Source: Paratrimastix pyriformis (Eukaryota > Preaxostyla > Paratrimastigidae). From it: 64,000 nt of DNA. Under the pieces are notes generated by a model, which did no database searches, was not told the DNA's origin, and saw nothing but the letters and a program-made list of their open reading frames with translations. Location of the stretch: NCBI GenBank assembly GCA_027972325.1, contig JAPMOS010000049.1:124001-188000 (forward strand), read 5' to 3'. This document shows positions 12,001 through 21,638 of the stretch, piece by piece (position 1 is the first letter of the stretch; each line of letters starts with the position of its first letter). The position numbers and the translations under genes were made by a program.

Positions 12001-15000
12001 CACGGGGGGCCCGATCAGCCCCATCGCCGAGGCCCCCGCCGAGACCCTGCCCCTCGCGGGCGCCGGCAACCCGTTCATCCCGCCCCTGCGCACCCGCACC
12101 CGGAGCGGCAGCTCGCTCCTCGAGGCCCCCACGACCCCCTCCCGGGCCGGGTCGGCCACCCCCGGCGCGCCCCTCGACAGCAGCATGGGCGAGGCGGGCC
12201 ACCCACCGCGCACCCCGCTCGGGGCGGCCCACAGCGGCCACTGGTCCGACGCCAACTCGTCCGGGGCCGAGACGGGCCCCGAGACCCCCCACGGGCTGGC
12301 GGCCCCCGTGGCCCTGATGGCAGGGGGCGCCAGCGATGCCATGGGCAAGGCCAAGTGGGCTCGCCTCATGCGCACCTTCAGCGGGGTCCAGCAGCCCGCC
12401 GCCCCGGCCGCCGCCGTGCCCCCTGCCCCGAGCCCGCCCCCGGCCGCGGGGGTGCCCATCGAGGCGGCGCGGCCGGGCCCCGCCGCGGGGGTGCCCATTG
12501 ACCTGTCTCTGCCCCCGCGGCCCGTCTCGCCCTCAGGCAGCTCGGTCTCGGCGGCCTCGACCATCCAGGTGACCTTCCCCCTGCCCGCCCCGGCCCCGGA
12601 CATGGTGCCGCCCCCAGCCAGCAGCCCCGGGCCCACGGCCAGCCTGCCGCCCCGGCCCCAGACCACGGGCGGCATGGGCAGCGAGATGCCCCCCGAGATG
12701 CAGCGCCAGATGGAGGCCCTGCGGCGCCACGGGTCCAACCTGTCCCTCCGCGGGGGCCAGGCGGCCCTGCAGTTCATGGCGCACATCTCCCGCACCAGCA
12801 GCGGGACCGCCCTGCTGCCGCCCTCGCCCGACACCCGGCTGGCGCGGCTGCGCCGGGCCGAGGAGGAGGTCGCCCGGCTGGGCATCGGTCTGGCCTGGCT
12901 GCACGCCATCCTGCTCTCCCGGGGCCGCTTCGGGCCCCTGGGCTGGCACGCCGCCGGGTGCGCCTTCACGGACGCCGATTTCCGGGCCGCCCAGGCCATC
13001 CGGGAAGTGTACGCCACGGCCCCCGAGCGGATCGCGGCCGCGGGGCGGGCGCCCTACGAGGCGCTGGCCCAGTCGGTGGGGGATCTGATCTACGGGGGCC
13101 GCCTGGCCAACCCGTTCGACCAGCTCGTGGTGCGGGCCCTCTGCAGGCAGTTCTTCCGCGACCTGACCATCGTCCGTCCCAATCGCCCCTCTCCTCGCCC
13201 TACGCCCCTTGGGAATGGATGCCCCTTGGCACCGCAGCCACTCCGCCGTTCCTCATCCTTTTCCGTCTGCCTGATCTGCCCTCTTCCATTGATGACTGGG
13301 TGGGCGGTGATGGCTGTGGTCGGACAGGCCGACACCGAGGCCGACCCGCTCCCGCGCCTGCTGAAGCTCGAACGGATGGAGCAGTCGGCCGACGAGATCG
13401 TCCGTGCCCCCGCACCGCCACCCGTCCCTGATGACAGGGGTGATGAGGGCATGGGTGATGAGGGCATGGGTGATGAGGGCATGGGTGATGAGGGCATGGG
13501 TGATGAGGGCATGGGTGATGAGGGCATGGGTGATGAGGGGGGCGTGGGTGATGAGGGCATGGGTGACGAGGGCATGGGTGGGTGATGAGGGGGCTGGTGA
13601 TATGGGTGCTGATGACGTCCTGCCTTCTTTGAATGGCCCATCATCATTCTCGTCGCCCCGCCCCAACCCATCGGCTCCCCCATCAGGACCCGGCCGTCTT
13701 CGGGCTGCACTCGGGGGCGCTCGCCTCGGTCCAACAAGCCCGCAGCCGGGCCCTGCTGCGGTCGATGCAGCTCATCTCGGACGCGCCCGCGGCTGCCGCC
13801 CTGCGCCTGGAGGCCTCCTCGGGCTCGTCGGGCCCCACGCCCGCCGCCACCCCGCCAGGCTCGCCGGCCAAGTCGCGCCTCGGGCCGCCCACCCCGTCCA
13901 AGGTGGCCCCCTCGCCCTCGCCCCTGCGGAGCTCGCGGGGACTGGGCATGCGGGGCCGGCCGCAGCCGCTGGTCCTGGTGGGGAGCAGCAGCCAGGCCGG
14001 GGCCGAGCCGCGGGTGACGGAGGAGCAGCTGCGCCGGTCCCTCTCGGCCTCCATGATGGGCAACCTCAGGGGCGCCCGGCGGGCACTCGATCGGACCAAG
14101 GTCTGGGGCCGAGATGGCTGTCTGATGATGATGATGATGATGACTGGGTGGCTGATTGATGCTGGGGGATGATGATGATGATGATGCGATAGGCACCGCA
14201 ATCACCTGCCTGCCCACTGGTGCCGTTTTCCTTCTTCTTCTTCTTCGTCTCACGCCGCCTCCCTTGCCCTGCCCCCAGCTGGACAAGATCTTCGCGCTGA
14301 TCGAGCGGACCCTGCCGCTGCCCCTCAGCCTGGCCGACGCCTGCACGGCCACCCACCTCAGCGGCGACGGGGCCCTCAACCCCATGGTCCGCGGCCCAAC
14401 CCGCCATCGCCCCCGTCCTCCGCCCCCCGCCCGGAGAGCCAGCCTGCATCAGCCGCCATGGACTACCTGACGAGCCGTTTCTTTGCTTTTTGCCCCCTGC
14501 CCCATGCCTTGCGCCCCCTGCAGTCGACCTTCCTGCGGCGTGAGGTGGGCCGGTACAACGAGCTGCTGGAGACCATCCGCATCTCGGTGCTGCGGCTCCG
14601 GTGCGCCCTGCTGGGCCGGCTGGAGATGAGCCCCGCCCTGGCCGCCTTCGCCGACCGGCTCGCCCACGGCACGGTCCCTGCCGAGTGGGCCGCCGCCTCG
14701 GTGCCCTCCAACTACAGCCTGGTCCACTGGCTCCGCAACCTGGCCGAGAAGGTCTGGCCCGCCCCCTCGACAACACATCTTCCCGCTGCGGGCGGGCGAG
14801 CCCGTGAAGCAAAAAATGCCGCCAATTTCATGCAAACCCACCGCCCAGACAGTGAAGGGGGGAGACGGGGTGTTTTCGTCAACCCGGAAAAACCGGCTGC
14901 CCCGTTCGGGTCGTCCCAGACTGCCCCCGCACAAAATCAAAGGCAAGAATGTCACTGCACCATGCTCCTGGTTTGGTACAACCTTTCGGGCAACGCTCTC

Positions 15001-16499
15001 CCGGAAGTGGCGGCTCGAGGGAATCTGCCAACCCATTGGCATTCCCTTCACCCTCACCACTCGCTGTCTTGCAGGTGGACTTCTACCGGAAGTGGCTCGA
15101 GCGCGGCCCGCCCGCCTGCTTCTGGGTGAGCGCCTTCCTGGACCCGCGCGCCTTCCTGGGGGCCATCCTGCAGGCCCACGCCCGCCGCCACCAGGTGCCC
15201 CTCGAGTGCCTCCGCATCGCCAGCACCGTCACCTGCCTCAACCACAACCAGGTGCACAGCGCCCCACCGCCCGCCTCTGGCGGCGCCTGTCCGTCCCTGC
15301 TTCTCCTCCCCGTCCATCCCGATCATCCCGGTCATCATCACCCCGGTCATCATAACCACCCCGGTCATCACCACCCCGGTCATAAATAACCACCCCGGTC
15401 ATAAATAACCACCCCGGTCATAATAACCACCCCGGTCATAAATAACCACCCATCCCTCCTTCCACCACCTCACGGGGCTGCTTTTTTCCCGTTCTGCCCA
15501 CAGACGTGTACGGGCTCTACCTCGATGGGGCCCAGTGGAGCCTGGCCGGGTCGCACCTGGAGGACCTGCCCGCCCCGCCCTCGCCCTTCCACAACTCCCC
15601 CGCGGCCACCCCGTGCGCCAGCCCGACCCCACACGGGGGCGCCACCCCGGGCCATGAGGGACCCGAGTGGTCGATCACCCCCTCGGCCATGCCACGGATG
15701 GCCCCGTCCCCGTCCACCAACGCCCTGCCCCTCTCGTACAATCGCGGGTCGACACCCACCCCTGCCCAAGCTACCTCTGCGCTCCCCGGGTCGGTGGCCG
15801 GCCCTGCCGCGGCCTCCTCGGGCCCCGGCCACGGGGCCACCGCTCCGGACGGGAGCGGATCTGCCCGGGGCCGGCCCAACTCGGCCCGGGACCCGGGCAG
15901 TGGGCGCCGGCTGAGCCGGAGTCAGTCCTCGCTGCTCATCCGGTCGGCGGACTCGCTCAACAGCTCGGCCATCTCGGGCTCCATGGCCGCCACCCCCCGG
16001 CCCGCCGCCAACGCCCTCGGGCGCCGCTTTGTGCCGCTGCCCGTGGTTTACATCTACCCGGAGGTGATCCTCTCCGACGAGGCCACCCCCGCGGCAGCCA
16101 CGATGATGGGGCGCCTGAAACGGGTGGCCTCCCTCAGCGGGGCCGTCCCCACGACCCCCTCCTCGGCCGCCGGCAACAACACCCAGGGGGTGGCCCTGCC
16201 CCGCCGCGCCAACACCAGCCCGCACACTTACGAGTGCCCCGTCTATCACACCAGCAGCCGAGCCGTCCGTCGGGTGGGCCCGTGGTGTGTGGGCGTGGGG
16301 ATTCGGGCCTTCGGCCAGGATCATGCCCTCCTGGCTCGTCACCTTCCGACCGCTCATATGCCACCTGCCCTCTCCTTTCCAGGCTGCCCCGGGGCCCTCG
16401 CTGACCCCCAATCTGATCGGGACCCTGCTGTTGCCCTCGGTGGAACCGCCCGACGTGTGGATCCTCCGGGGCACAGTCCTCGTGTGCCAGGACTACTGA
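1..16499 (+). CDS. Dynein heavy chain, 3' part (AAA4 to C-terminus), many exons
   Basis: Microtubule motor subunit; the gene continues upstream of base 1. Coding blocks follow dynein order: pre-AAA4 linker (1-99, 196-499), AAA4 with P-loop GVSGVGKQT (~932-958, exon from 717), the AAA4 Walker B region (~1520-1652, where the usual TD is AE in VLAEQQL), LFTKEEEQ and VLCLSSVGE blocks (1897-2760), stalk coiled coil 1 (3264-3780), the microtubule-binding region with DISQVKSYRTPPRSVQ (~4111-4290) and on to 5069, coiled coil 2 and AAA5 (5293-5940, GLPHDRHLVQNAL), GLEDQLL (~6990), AAA6 (FLLSPGADP ~9760, ISLGRGQGP ~10030, LLNCHLLPTW ~10270), and a C-terminal domain with FGPLGWH (~12930) and VYGLYLDGAQW (~15505). 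The last exon ends ILRGTVLVCQDY-TGA at 16497-16499. The C-terminal extension suggests an axonemal rather than cytoplasmic class. Two Pro/Ser/Thr-rich insertions are not part of the family core. Individual junctions are mostly approximate. Confidence 0.9.
1289..1376. repeat. GGCAGATG minisatellite in a dynein intron
   Basis: About eleven near-perfect tandem copies of the 8-mer GGCAGATG, inside the intron that separates the AAA4 P-loop exon from the Walker B exon, flanked by ACAGACAG-type degenerate repeats (1255-1430). Confidence 0.9.
1619..1734 (+). repeat. 41-bp direct repeat duplicating an exon end and its 5' splice site
   Basis: The 41 bases at 1619-1659, covering the end of the Walker B exon (EEIMALLKTGS) and its GTCCGT donor, recur at 1694-1734, separated by a poly-C run. 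Either copy could serve as 5' splice site; using the downstream copy would add poly-Pro residues and a second copy of the peptide. Confidence 0.85.
3856..4077. repeat. CATCATCATCCAGT microsatellite array in a dynein stalk intron
   Basis: About 15 tandem copies of a CAT-rich unit with interspersed CCAGT, then a short pure CAT run. It lies between the stalk exon ending near 3780 and the exon starting near 4111. Confidence 0.9.
5123..5220. repeat. Dispersed intronic repeat, copy 1
   Basis: A stretch running from TTTTTTGATGATACATGGGT to GTGAAATGGGATG resembles the intronic stretch at 5979-6050 (TTTTGATACACGGGTGG ... GTGAAATGGGATG). Both share an order of a T-run, GATACA(C/T)GGGTGG, an ACACACCC/ACGCACCC-AGAAA core and a GTGAAATGGGATG end. 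Copy 1 has an extra tandem GGGTAGTGAAATGGGAT. Confidence 0.6.
5979..6050. repeat. Dispersed intronic repeat, copy 2
   Basis: Second copy of the element described at 5123-5220, in the intron between the GLPHDRHLVQNAL exon and the exon starting near 6151. It lies directly after a poly-C run. Confidence 0.6.
6799..6846. repeat. CATCAC hexanucleotide repeat
   Basis: Eight tandem CATCAC units in the dynein intron that follows the Pro/Ala-rich exon ending near 6700. Confidence 0.9.
8220..9200 (+). other. Disordered insertion in dynein, between AAA5/AAA6 blocks
   Basis: Between LLFAAHLAKTLEEDRG (~8100) and the next conserved stretch (AICRLVQPFPRFAKALGG, ~9430) the open exon encodes roughly 330 residues rich in Pro, Gly, Ser, Asp and Glu, including an acidic run (NEDDDADEESSDDG, ~8350) and a basic patch (VKRRERLKRRQ, ~9025). 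Ordinary dyneins have only a short link here. The frame stays open throughout with no plausible intron pair, so I read it as coding. Confidence 0.65.
11017..12830 (+). other. Second, larger disordered insertion in dynein, before the C-terminal domain
   Basis: After the AAA6 stretch STEPPVANMRALVRRSL (~10690) and before ARLRRAEEEVARLGIGLAWL (~12840) the sequence encodes long Ala/Pro/Ser/Thr/Gly-rich blocks (11017-11360, ~11740-12830). In typical dyneins these two conserved stretches are only a few dozen residues apart. Some of the 11360-11740 interval is probably intronic. No known domain was recognised. Confidence 0.55.
13440..13590. repeat. 15-bp GATGAGGGCATGGGT minisatellite
   Basis: Around nine copies of a 15-nt unit within a dynein intron. 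The unit length is a multiple of three, so the array is open in one frame and mimics a coding repeat (WVMRA in one frame), but it sits between two conserved dynein exons and is treated as intronic. Confidence 0.85.
15318..15450. repeat. CCCCGGTCATAAATAACCA-type tandem repeat
   Basis: Six to eight copies of a 16-20 nt unit built on CACCCCGGTCAT, in the dynein intron just before the exon encoding VYGLYLDGAQW. Confidence 0.85.
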
Positions 16500-16855
16500 G
16501 GACCCGCCATCTCCACCACCCCCGCTGTTCTCTTTTCCCTAGCATTGGGATGTGCTGCCAAGTGACTGAAGTGTTTTTTGTGTTCGCGCTCGTTGGGTGT
16601 CGTCCTTGGTGGTTCACCCCTGAGCCCATCCAGGCCATGCTGTCTCTGCCCCTGTCAATATCCTCCTCTCTTTGCGGTATTTGATCGTTGGTTTCCTTGT
16701 ATGTTGTTCGTTTGTGGTGTTTGCGCCTCTCTCGATCTCTCCGGATGGTTTTTAAGAGCTTTCGATGTCGTGACGTCGTGGCCATCGTGAGGAGTTCAGG
16801 ACTCCGAGCAGGCGATTCCTCCTCCGTCTCCGTGGGATGATGACCAAACGGATTT
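16500..16855. other. Intergenic region between dynein and the membrane-protein gene
   Basis: Less GC-rich than the flanking exons, with T-rich stretches (16568-16760). No coding or RNA signal was recognised; an untranslated first exon of the next gene could lie here. An ATG at 16837 opens a frame that could be joined by splicing to the next gene. Confidence 0.5.
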
Positions 16856-19800
16856 GTGGGACACAAGGAGACGACCACAAACCGAACAGCCACAACAGGC
16901 GCGACCGCTTGCCATCTTCCCCCATTTTCATATCCCCTGATCCACCAGCGGTCCCATTCTCGGCTGGGCGCCCTAGCCCCCACCGAGGACCCATCCATCT
17001 CACCAAAATCGAGCGGGAAACGGTCCCCCCTGCCAGGAGCGCCAACGAAACTCAAATTCCCGGGGGTTTTGCCGTTTTTCCGCATCCACTCAAAAGTCCT
17101 CTTCGAGTGTTTATCTCTGGTTCTCCGGGGGAATTTATGGGCCATCCTCTGTGGGGCGTTTTTGATTCTCATCTGGTATGTTCTCAGCAGCCTCCCCTGG
17201 CTATACGAATCACAGCTCTATCGCTCGGAACCCTCACTCCGATACTTTAACCCTCTTGTTCTGACCATTGTCTGTTTTTTCCTTGTTTTTTTCCTTGTTT
17301 TTTTGAGCTTCGAGATCCGACCAGGTCCATTGTTGGAACACCTTCCTCTGCATCAGCTCGCCGAGCGTGCTGCTCTGGGTGGTGTACGATTGCCGGCACA
17401 TCTGGAAAATCTTCGTGCTCTTTTTTCTCCTCAACGCGGGTGTACCGACCCTGTTCTACACGCTCTGCTACGGGCTGCACTTCGACTGGTGGTTCTACCG
17501 GATGTCGTTGGTCGCTTACGGGCTGGTCATCACCCTGGGGATCGCCGAGTGGTCTGCAGACCCCCAGATCCAGCCACCACCACCACCACCACCACCACCA
17601 CCACCACCACCACCACCACCACCACCACCACCACCACCACCACCACCCCCCCCCTCCGCTTCGGTCCCACAATCTCACCCGATGTTTTTGCGTCCGACTG
17701 TATTCACCCGGGTTATTGCCACATCCCACATCTGGCCCACCGACCCAGCTTCCTGCTGAAACGGGCCCTGCGGTTGCCGTGGGCCTTCGTGTACGCCTTC
17801 TTCCTGGAGTATGTCTCCCTGGTGCTGCTCTTCCTGATCATCTCGTACGTGGTCATCCCCTGCTTCGGCTCCCTGGAGACCGACTGGGGCAAGCTGCTCT
17901 TCCGCATCCTCGTCTACCCCGTCCTCTCCGAGGTCCGCTCCGCGTTAACCCTCCCGCCTCCCTGCCGGCTTCGCCTGTGGACCTCCTGATGTGCACGGCC
18001 CGCCCACCACCCGCCCGGACCTCACGTCTTTCCCATATCTTCCCGGGGCCCGCGTGGCCTGGCCGCACAGGCTTCGCTCATCTGCAGCCGCATCTCGGCC
18101 CACCTCTACCCCAGTCCGTGGCCCACGCATCCCCACTCCCCCTCGCACACCCGCGCACCACTCTCAGTCATCGTCCATGCTCATCCCGGGCACGTCCCCT
18201 CCTCTCTCTCTCCTCGGGGCGGGCAGACGTCAGCTTCTACCAGAACCTGCACAACATCGCCTTCCACGTGCAGCTCTTCACCCAGATCTGCGGCCGCTTC
18301 CTGCTGGTGGCCTTCGCGGACCAGCAGCTGGCCATCCTGGCCACCGCCCTCAGCGTCCTGGCCGAGACGGCCGTCCGGTTCACGGCCCGCTGGCGGGATG
18401 ACACCCTCATCGCGGTCCGGCGCCCTTGCCGTTCACGACGCCCCGTCCATGCCCACCCTCAATGCCCCATCCATCCATCCATCCATCCATGCCCCCATCC
18501 CATTCATCCATGCTCATCCATCCAGCCCCGTCCATTCCATCCATGCCCCGTCCATTGCCCCGTCCGCTGCCCACAATACCCCCCACGCATCCATGCCCCA
18601 CCCACCCATCCATCCTCCCTGCTCCCGTCCACCGTCTCGCCTGACCATTGCACATCCGGGGGGGCCGCATGACCAGGTGCTGACCTGTGGGCGGCAGCGG
18701 AACTTCCTCTCGCGGCTGGTCTACGCGGCCGAGGTCAAGCGGGACAACACCCTGACCCGCATCATCGCCGTCAGCGGCTCCGTCCTGGCCACGCCCTTCC
18801 TGCAGGTCTTCTTCTACCCCAAGCGGGCATTCTTCCAGGTCCGCCCCACCCCACCCCACCCCACGCCATGCCCTCTTCTTTGGCTTACTGTCCCACGCAC
18901 ACTCCGATTTCCTCCACACGCGCACCGCACCACGGCGCAGCTCAACTTCGCGCCGGGGGACCCGGAGCCCCAGCTGCTGCCCCTCGTCACGTCGGCCCTC
19001 ATCCGCTGGGCCATCGAAGTCTGGCCACCATCCCACTCCCCCGCCCGCCCACCTTGCCCGACCGCCTGCCTGCGCCCACCCACGGGCCGGCTGATCGTCA
19101 TCATGTCTTGGGGATGGGCCGGGCAGGTGCTGGGGTCGATCGGCTCACAGATGGCCACCCTGTTTGCCGAGCACCACCTCAAGCAGCTCCGCCTCTGCTT
19201 CAAGAGGGTCCGCCCGATGGGGGGCTGCCGCTCCGGGGGATGGGTGGCAGCGGCAGAGGGGCAGGCGGACTTCCCGCGAATGGGGGGCTGCTGCTGCGGG
19301 GGATGGCAGCGGCAGACAGGAGGCACAGGCTAGGCACAGGCTGAGAAGGCCCCACAGATGGGGATTCGGGAGCGACCCGCGTCGGTGCGGACGGCCAAAG
19401 GGCGGGTGGGGACCCCCAGGGCCTCGACACTGCACATCCGCACCATCGCTGAACACCTCCTCATTCCTCGGGCCCTGCCCGTTCTGTGTGTGTGGCGGTC
19501 ATGCCGGGCACCCCACAGTCGGCCGGCCACGCGTACTCCTCGCCCACCGTGCCCAGCACCCCCCTCGCCTCGGGGGCGGCCGAGCTGCGGGCCCTCTTCA
19601 CCTCGTCCAGCTTCAGCAGCAGCCCCGGGCCCCCCGGCAGCCCGCTCGCCCCGGACCCCGTCATGCCCACCTCGCCCCTGCCCCCGCCCCCGCCGGGCAG
19701 CCCCGAGGAGGCGGCCTTCTCGCCCGTCCTCACGCGGCCCCGATCGGCCTTCCTGGCCAAGATCGCCCAGCCCCACCCCGACCCCGAGCACCCCGACACG

Positions 19801-20659
19801 CCCCGCAGCGCCCGGGGGGGCGGGGCCAGTGGCAGGAAGCGCCCGCCCGCCAGCAGCAGTCTGCTGATCGACCTGCCCCCCGTGGGGACCCCCGGCCGAC
19901 CGCGGCCCCCGGCCCTCGAGGTCTCGGGATCGCCGACAGGCGACATGGTGCTGCAGGACGTGCCCACACCTTCGGCCGCCACCTCTGCCGCCGTCGCCGC
20001 TGCTGCTGCTGCTGCTGCTGCTGTAATCGACGGTGCTGCCCCTGCTCCTGCCTGTGGTGGCCATGCTGCTGCTGCTGCTGCTGCACATGAACCGACCTTC
20101 ACGGCCAGCAAGAAGGCCGATGCGGTTGGTGCGGACCCGCCCCTGGCGGCGCTGGTGGGGCAGGTCAGCCCGACGGGGGCCGAGGATGACTTGGCGGAGA
20201 AGACCCCCGAGGAGGCGGCCGAGATCGAGGTGGATGCCGCCGACGCCAAGCACCCGACCGTCTGCGATGTGAAGCCCGAGCCCAGCAGCCCGGCGGGCAC
20301 CCCGCCCCCGGCCAAACCCACTCCCACCCCCGACGGCGCCGCCCCCCAAGAGGGGCCCCCGTCCCGCGCCCGAACGATCCGCCGAGCGCTTGTCTTTGCC
20401 CTGCCCAAGGTCTTCCTGGCCGTCCTGGCGGCCTTCTACTTCCCCATGGTCCGCCATCGCCCCCCACATGCCCCATCCTCCATGCCCACTCCCGGACAAG
20501 GACGACCGATCATGTGGGGTGTGGCCGCCGGGTGCGGGTGGGGGGGCGCCGTGGGGCGGGCAGCTATACACCTTCTGGCCCGAGGTGCACCTGTGCCAGG
20601 ACGCCGTCCACCTGTGCGGATGCGCCTTCCGCCTGCGGGCCGAGTTCTGCCCTCGCTGA
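16856..20659 (+). CDS. Multi-pass membrane protein of unknown function
   Basis: Exons with matching phases: (start unresolved)-17269, 17325-17551, 17749-17932, 18071-18113, 18227-18414, 18698-18838, 18941-19018, 19126-19206, 19519-20448, 20564-20659. The first exon's frame has no ATG back to 16856, so a 5' exon is missing; the ATG at 16837 in another frame is one candidate. Hydrophobic segments occur at AILCGAFLILIWYVL (~17140), IWKIFVLFFLLNAGVPTLFY (~17400), MSLVAYGLVITLGIA (~17505), FVYAFFLEYVSLVLLFLIIS (~17790), AVSGSVLATPFLQVFF (~18770) and VFLAVLAAFYFPM (~20410). The large 19519-20448 exon is a Ser/Pro-rich cytosolic loop between membrane segments. The last exon is Cys-rich (HLCQDAVHLCGCAFRL). 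At least 655 residues follow from 17325 on. I do not recognise the family. The short 43-nt exon 4 is needed to keep phase. Confidence 0.75.
17573..17647. repeat. CCA/CAC triplet repeat in an intron
   Basis: About 24 perfect CCA triplets followed by poly-C, inside the intron 17552-17748 of the membrane-protein gene. Confidence 0.95.
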
Positions 20660-20758
20660 ACGAGCTGCCCCACCCCACCCCCGGGTTGCGGTCCCTTCAC
20701 CATCGTGGCCACGTCCGCCTCAGCAATGGCCGCCTCGCCTCGCTTCGTGCGCTGCTGC

Positions 20759-20832
20759 GGGCATGGGCATGGGCATGGGCATGGGTATGGGCATGGGCAT
20801 GGGTATGGGTATGGGCATGGGTATGGGCGTGG
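20759..20832. repeat. GGGCATGGGTATGGGCAT hexamer repeat
   Basis: Twelve or so tandem GGGCAT/GGGTAT units just downstream of the membrane-protein stop codon. Confidence 0.9.
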
Positions 20833-20987
20833 GGAGAATGGCGGCCGCGCACTCCGCCGGTGGCTGGTGTGACTGCTCCGTCGGCGCTCCCGCCATCCTC
20901 CTCCTCCTCATCATCATCATCCTCATCATCCTCTCTTCCATTCTCTCTTATTTGGCCTTGGGTTTCGAAACGTTCCGTCCCGTCCCC

Positions 20988-20988
20988 C

Positions 20989-21023
<35 letters not shown>

Positions 21024-21030
21024 AAACACA
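20988..21030. repeat. CA dinucleotide microsatellite
   Basis: ACACAC run of about 16 units with interrupting A-rich units (CACAAACACA), in the gap upstream of TSR1. Confidence 0.9.
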
Positions 21031-21638
21031 CACTTCTTTCCCTCTTTACTCCACACACACACATCACACGCACACGCATTCCTATCCTCCCCTCCCCTCC
21101 TCCCCCCTCCCCGTCCGGTGATGCCCTCTTCCTCTTTTGTGCTGTGTTCGTTCGGTTTCTGGGTCCAGTTATGGGCTCCCGGTTGGTTTCCGCGTCCCGT
21201 GATTCGCGTGTCGTTTGTTCCTCCTCCATCCCTCCATCCCTCCATCCCCCCCCCCCCCCCCCCCCCCCCGCTTTTTCTTGGTGTTGTTCTATCTTTCTCT
21301 GGGGGCCGCCACCACAGGACGGTTCCCAGTTGGGCGAGGAGTGTTGCATTTCTTCGTCCGAGTTCTGTTGGCTCGCTCCAAGCGAGACTTTCTGTCTTTT
21401 CCTTTCGTCTCCGGCTCCGATGACTTTTCCACAATTTTTTTTTCTTGGGCAGATCAACTCAATTTTCCAACCCCCTCGCCTCCCTGATCTAATCTCATCT
21501 TTGATTGTGTTCCTGTCGTGTCGCTTGCATTCGTGTCCGACCACCACGAACGTCAACGAGTTCTGTCGAGTTTTCCGGAATTATCGACCTTTCCTGGGTT
21601 ATAGGGGCATCCGAAAGAAAAAAGCCCCAGGTGGTTCA

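Larger units (their letters stand above)
20660..21638. other. Intergenic region, simple repeats only
   Basis: No gene seen. It holds GGGCAT/GGGTAT hexamers (20759-20832), CTC/ATC triplets (20898-20935), a CA dinucleotide run (20989-21035), C/T-rich tracts, a 20+ nt poly-C run (about 21247-21269) and a T-rich stretch (21430-21450). It should include the membrane-protein gene's 3' end and the TSR1 promoter. Confidence 0.6.

Noticed and set aside
11480-12501. Separate gene in the low-complexity interval before the dynein C-terminal domain
   Set aside because: The downstream frame continues directly into conserved dynein C-terminal sequence (12840 onward) with no stop or promoter-like gap, so it is read as a dynein insertion.
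13404-13600. Possible coding repeat (WVMRA)n
   Set aside because: It sits between two conserved dynein exons, has no similarity beyond the repeat and matches the intronic minisatellites elsewhere.
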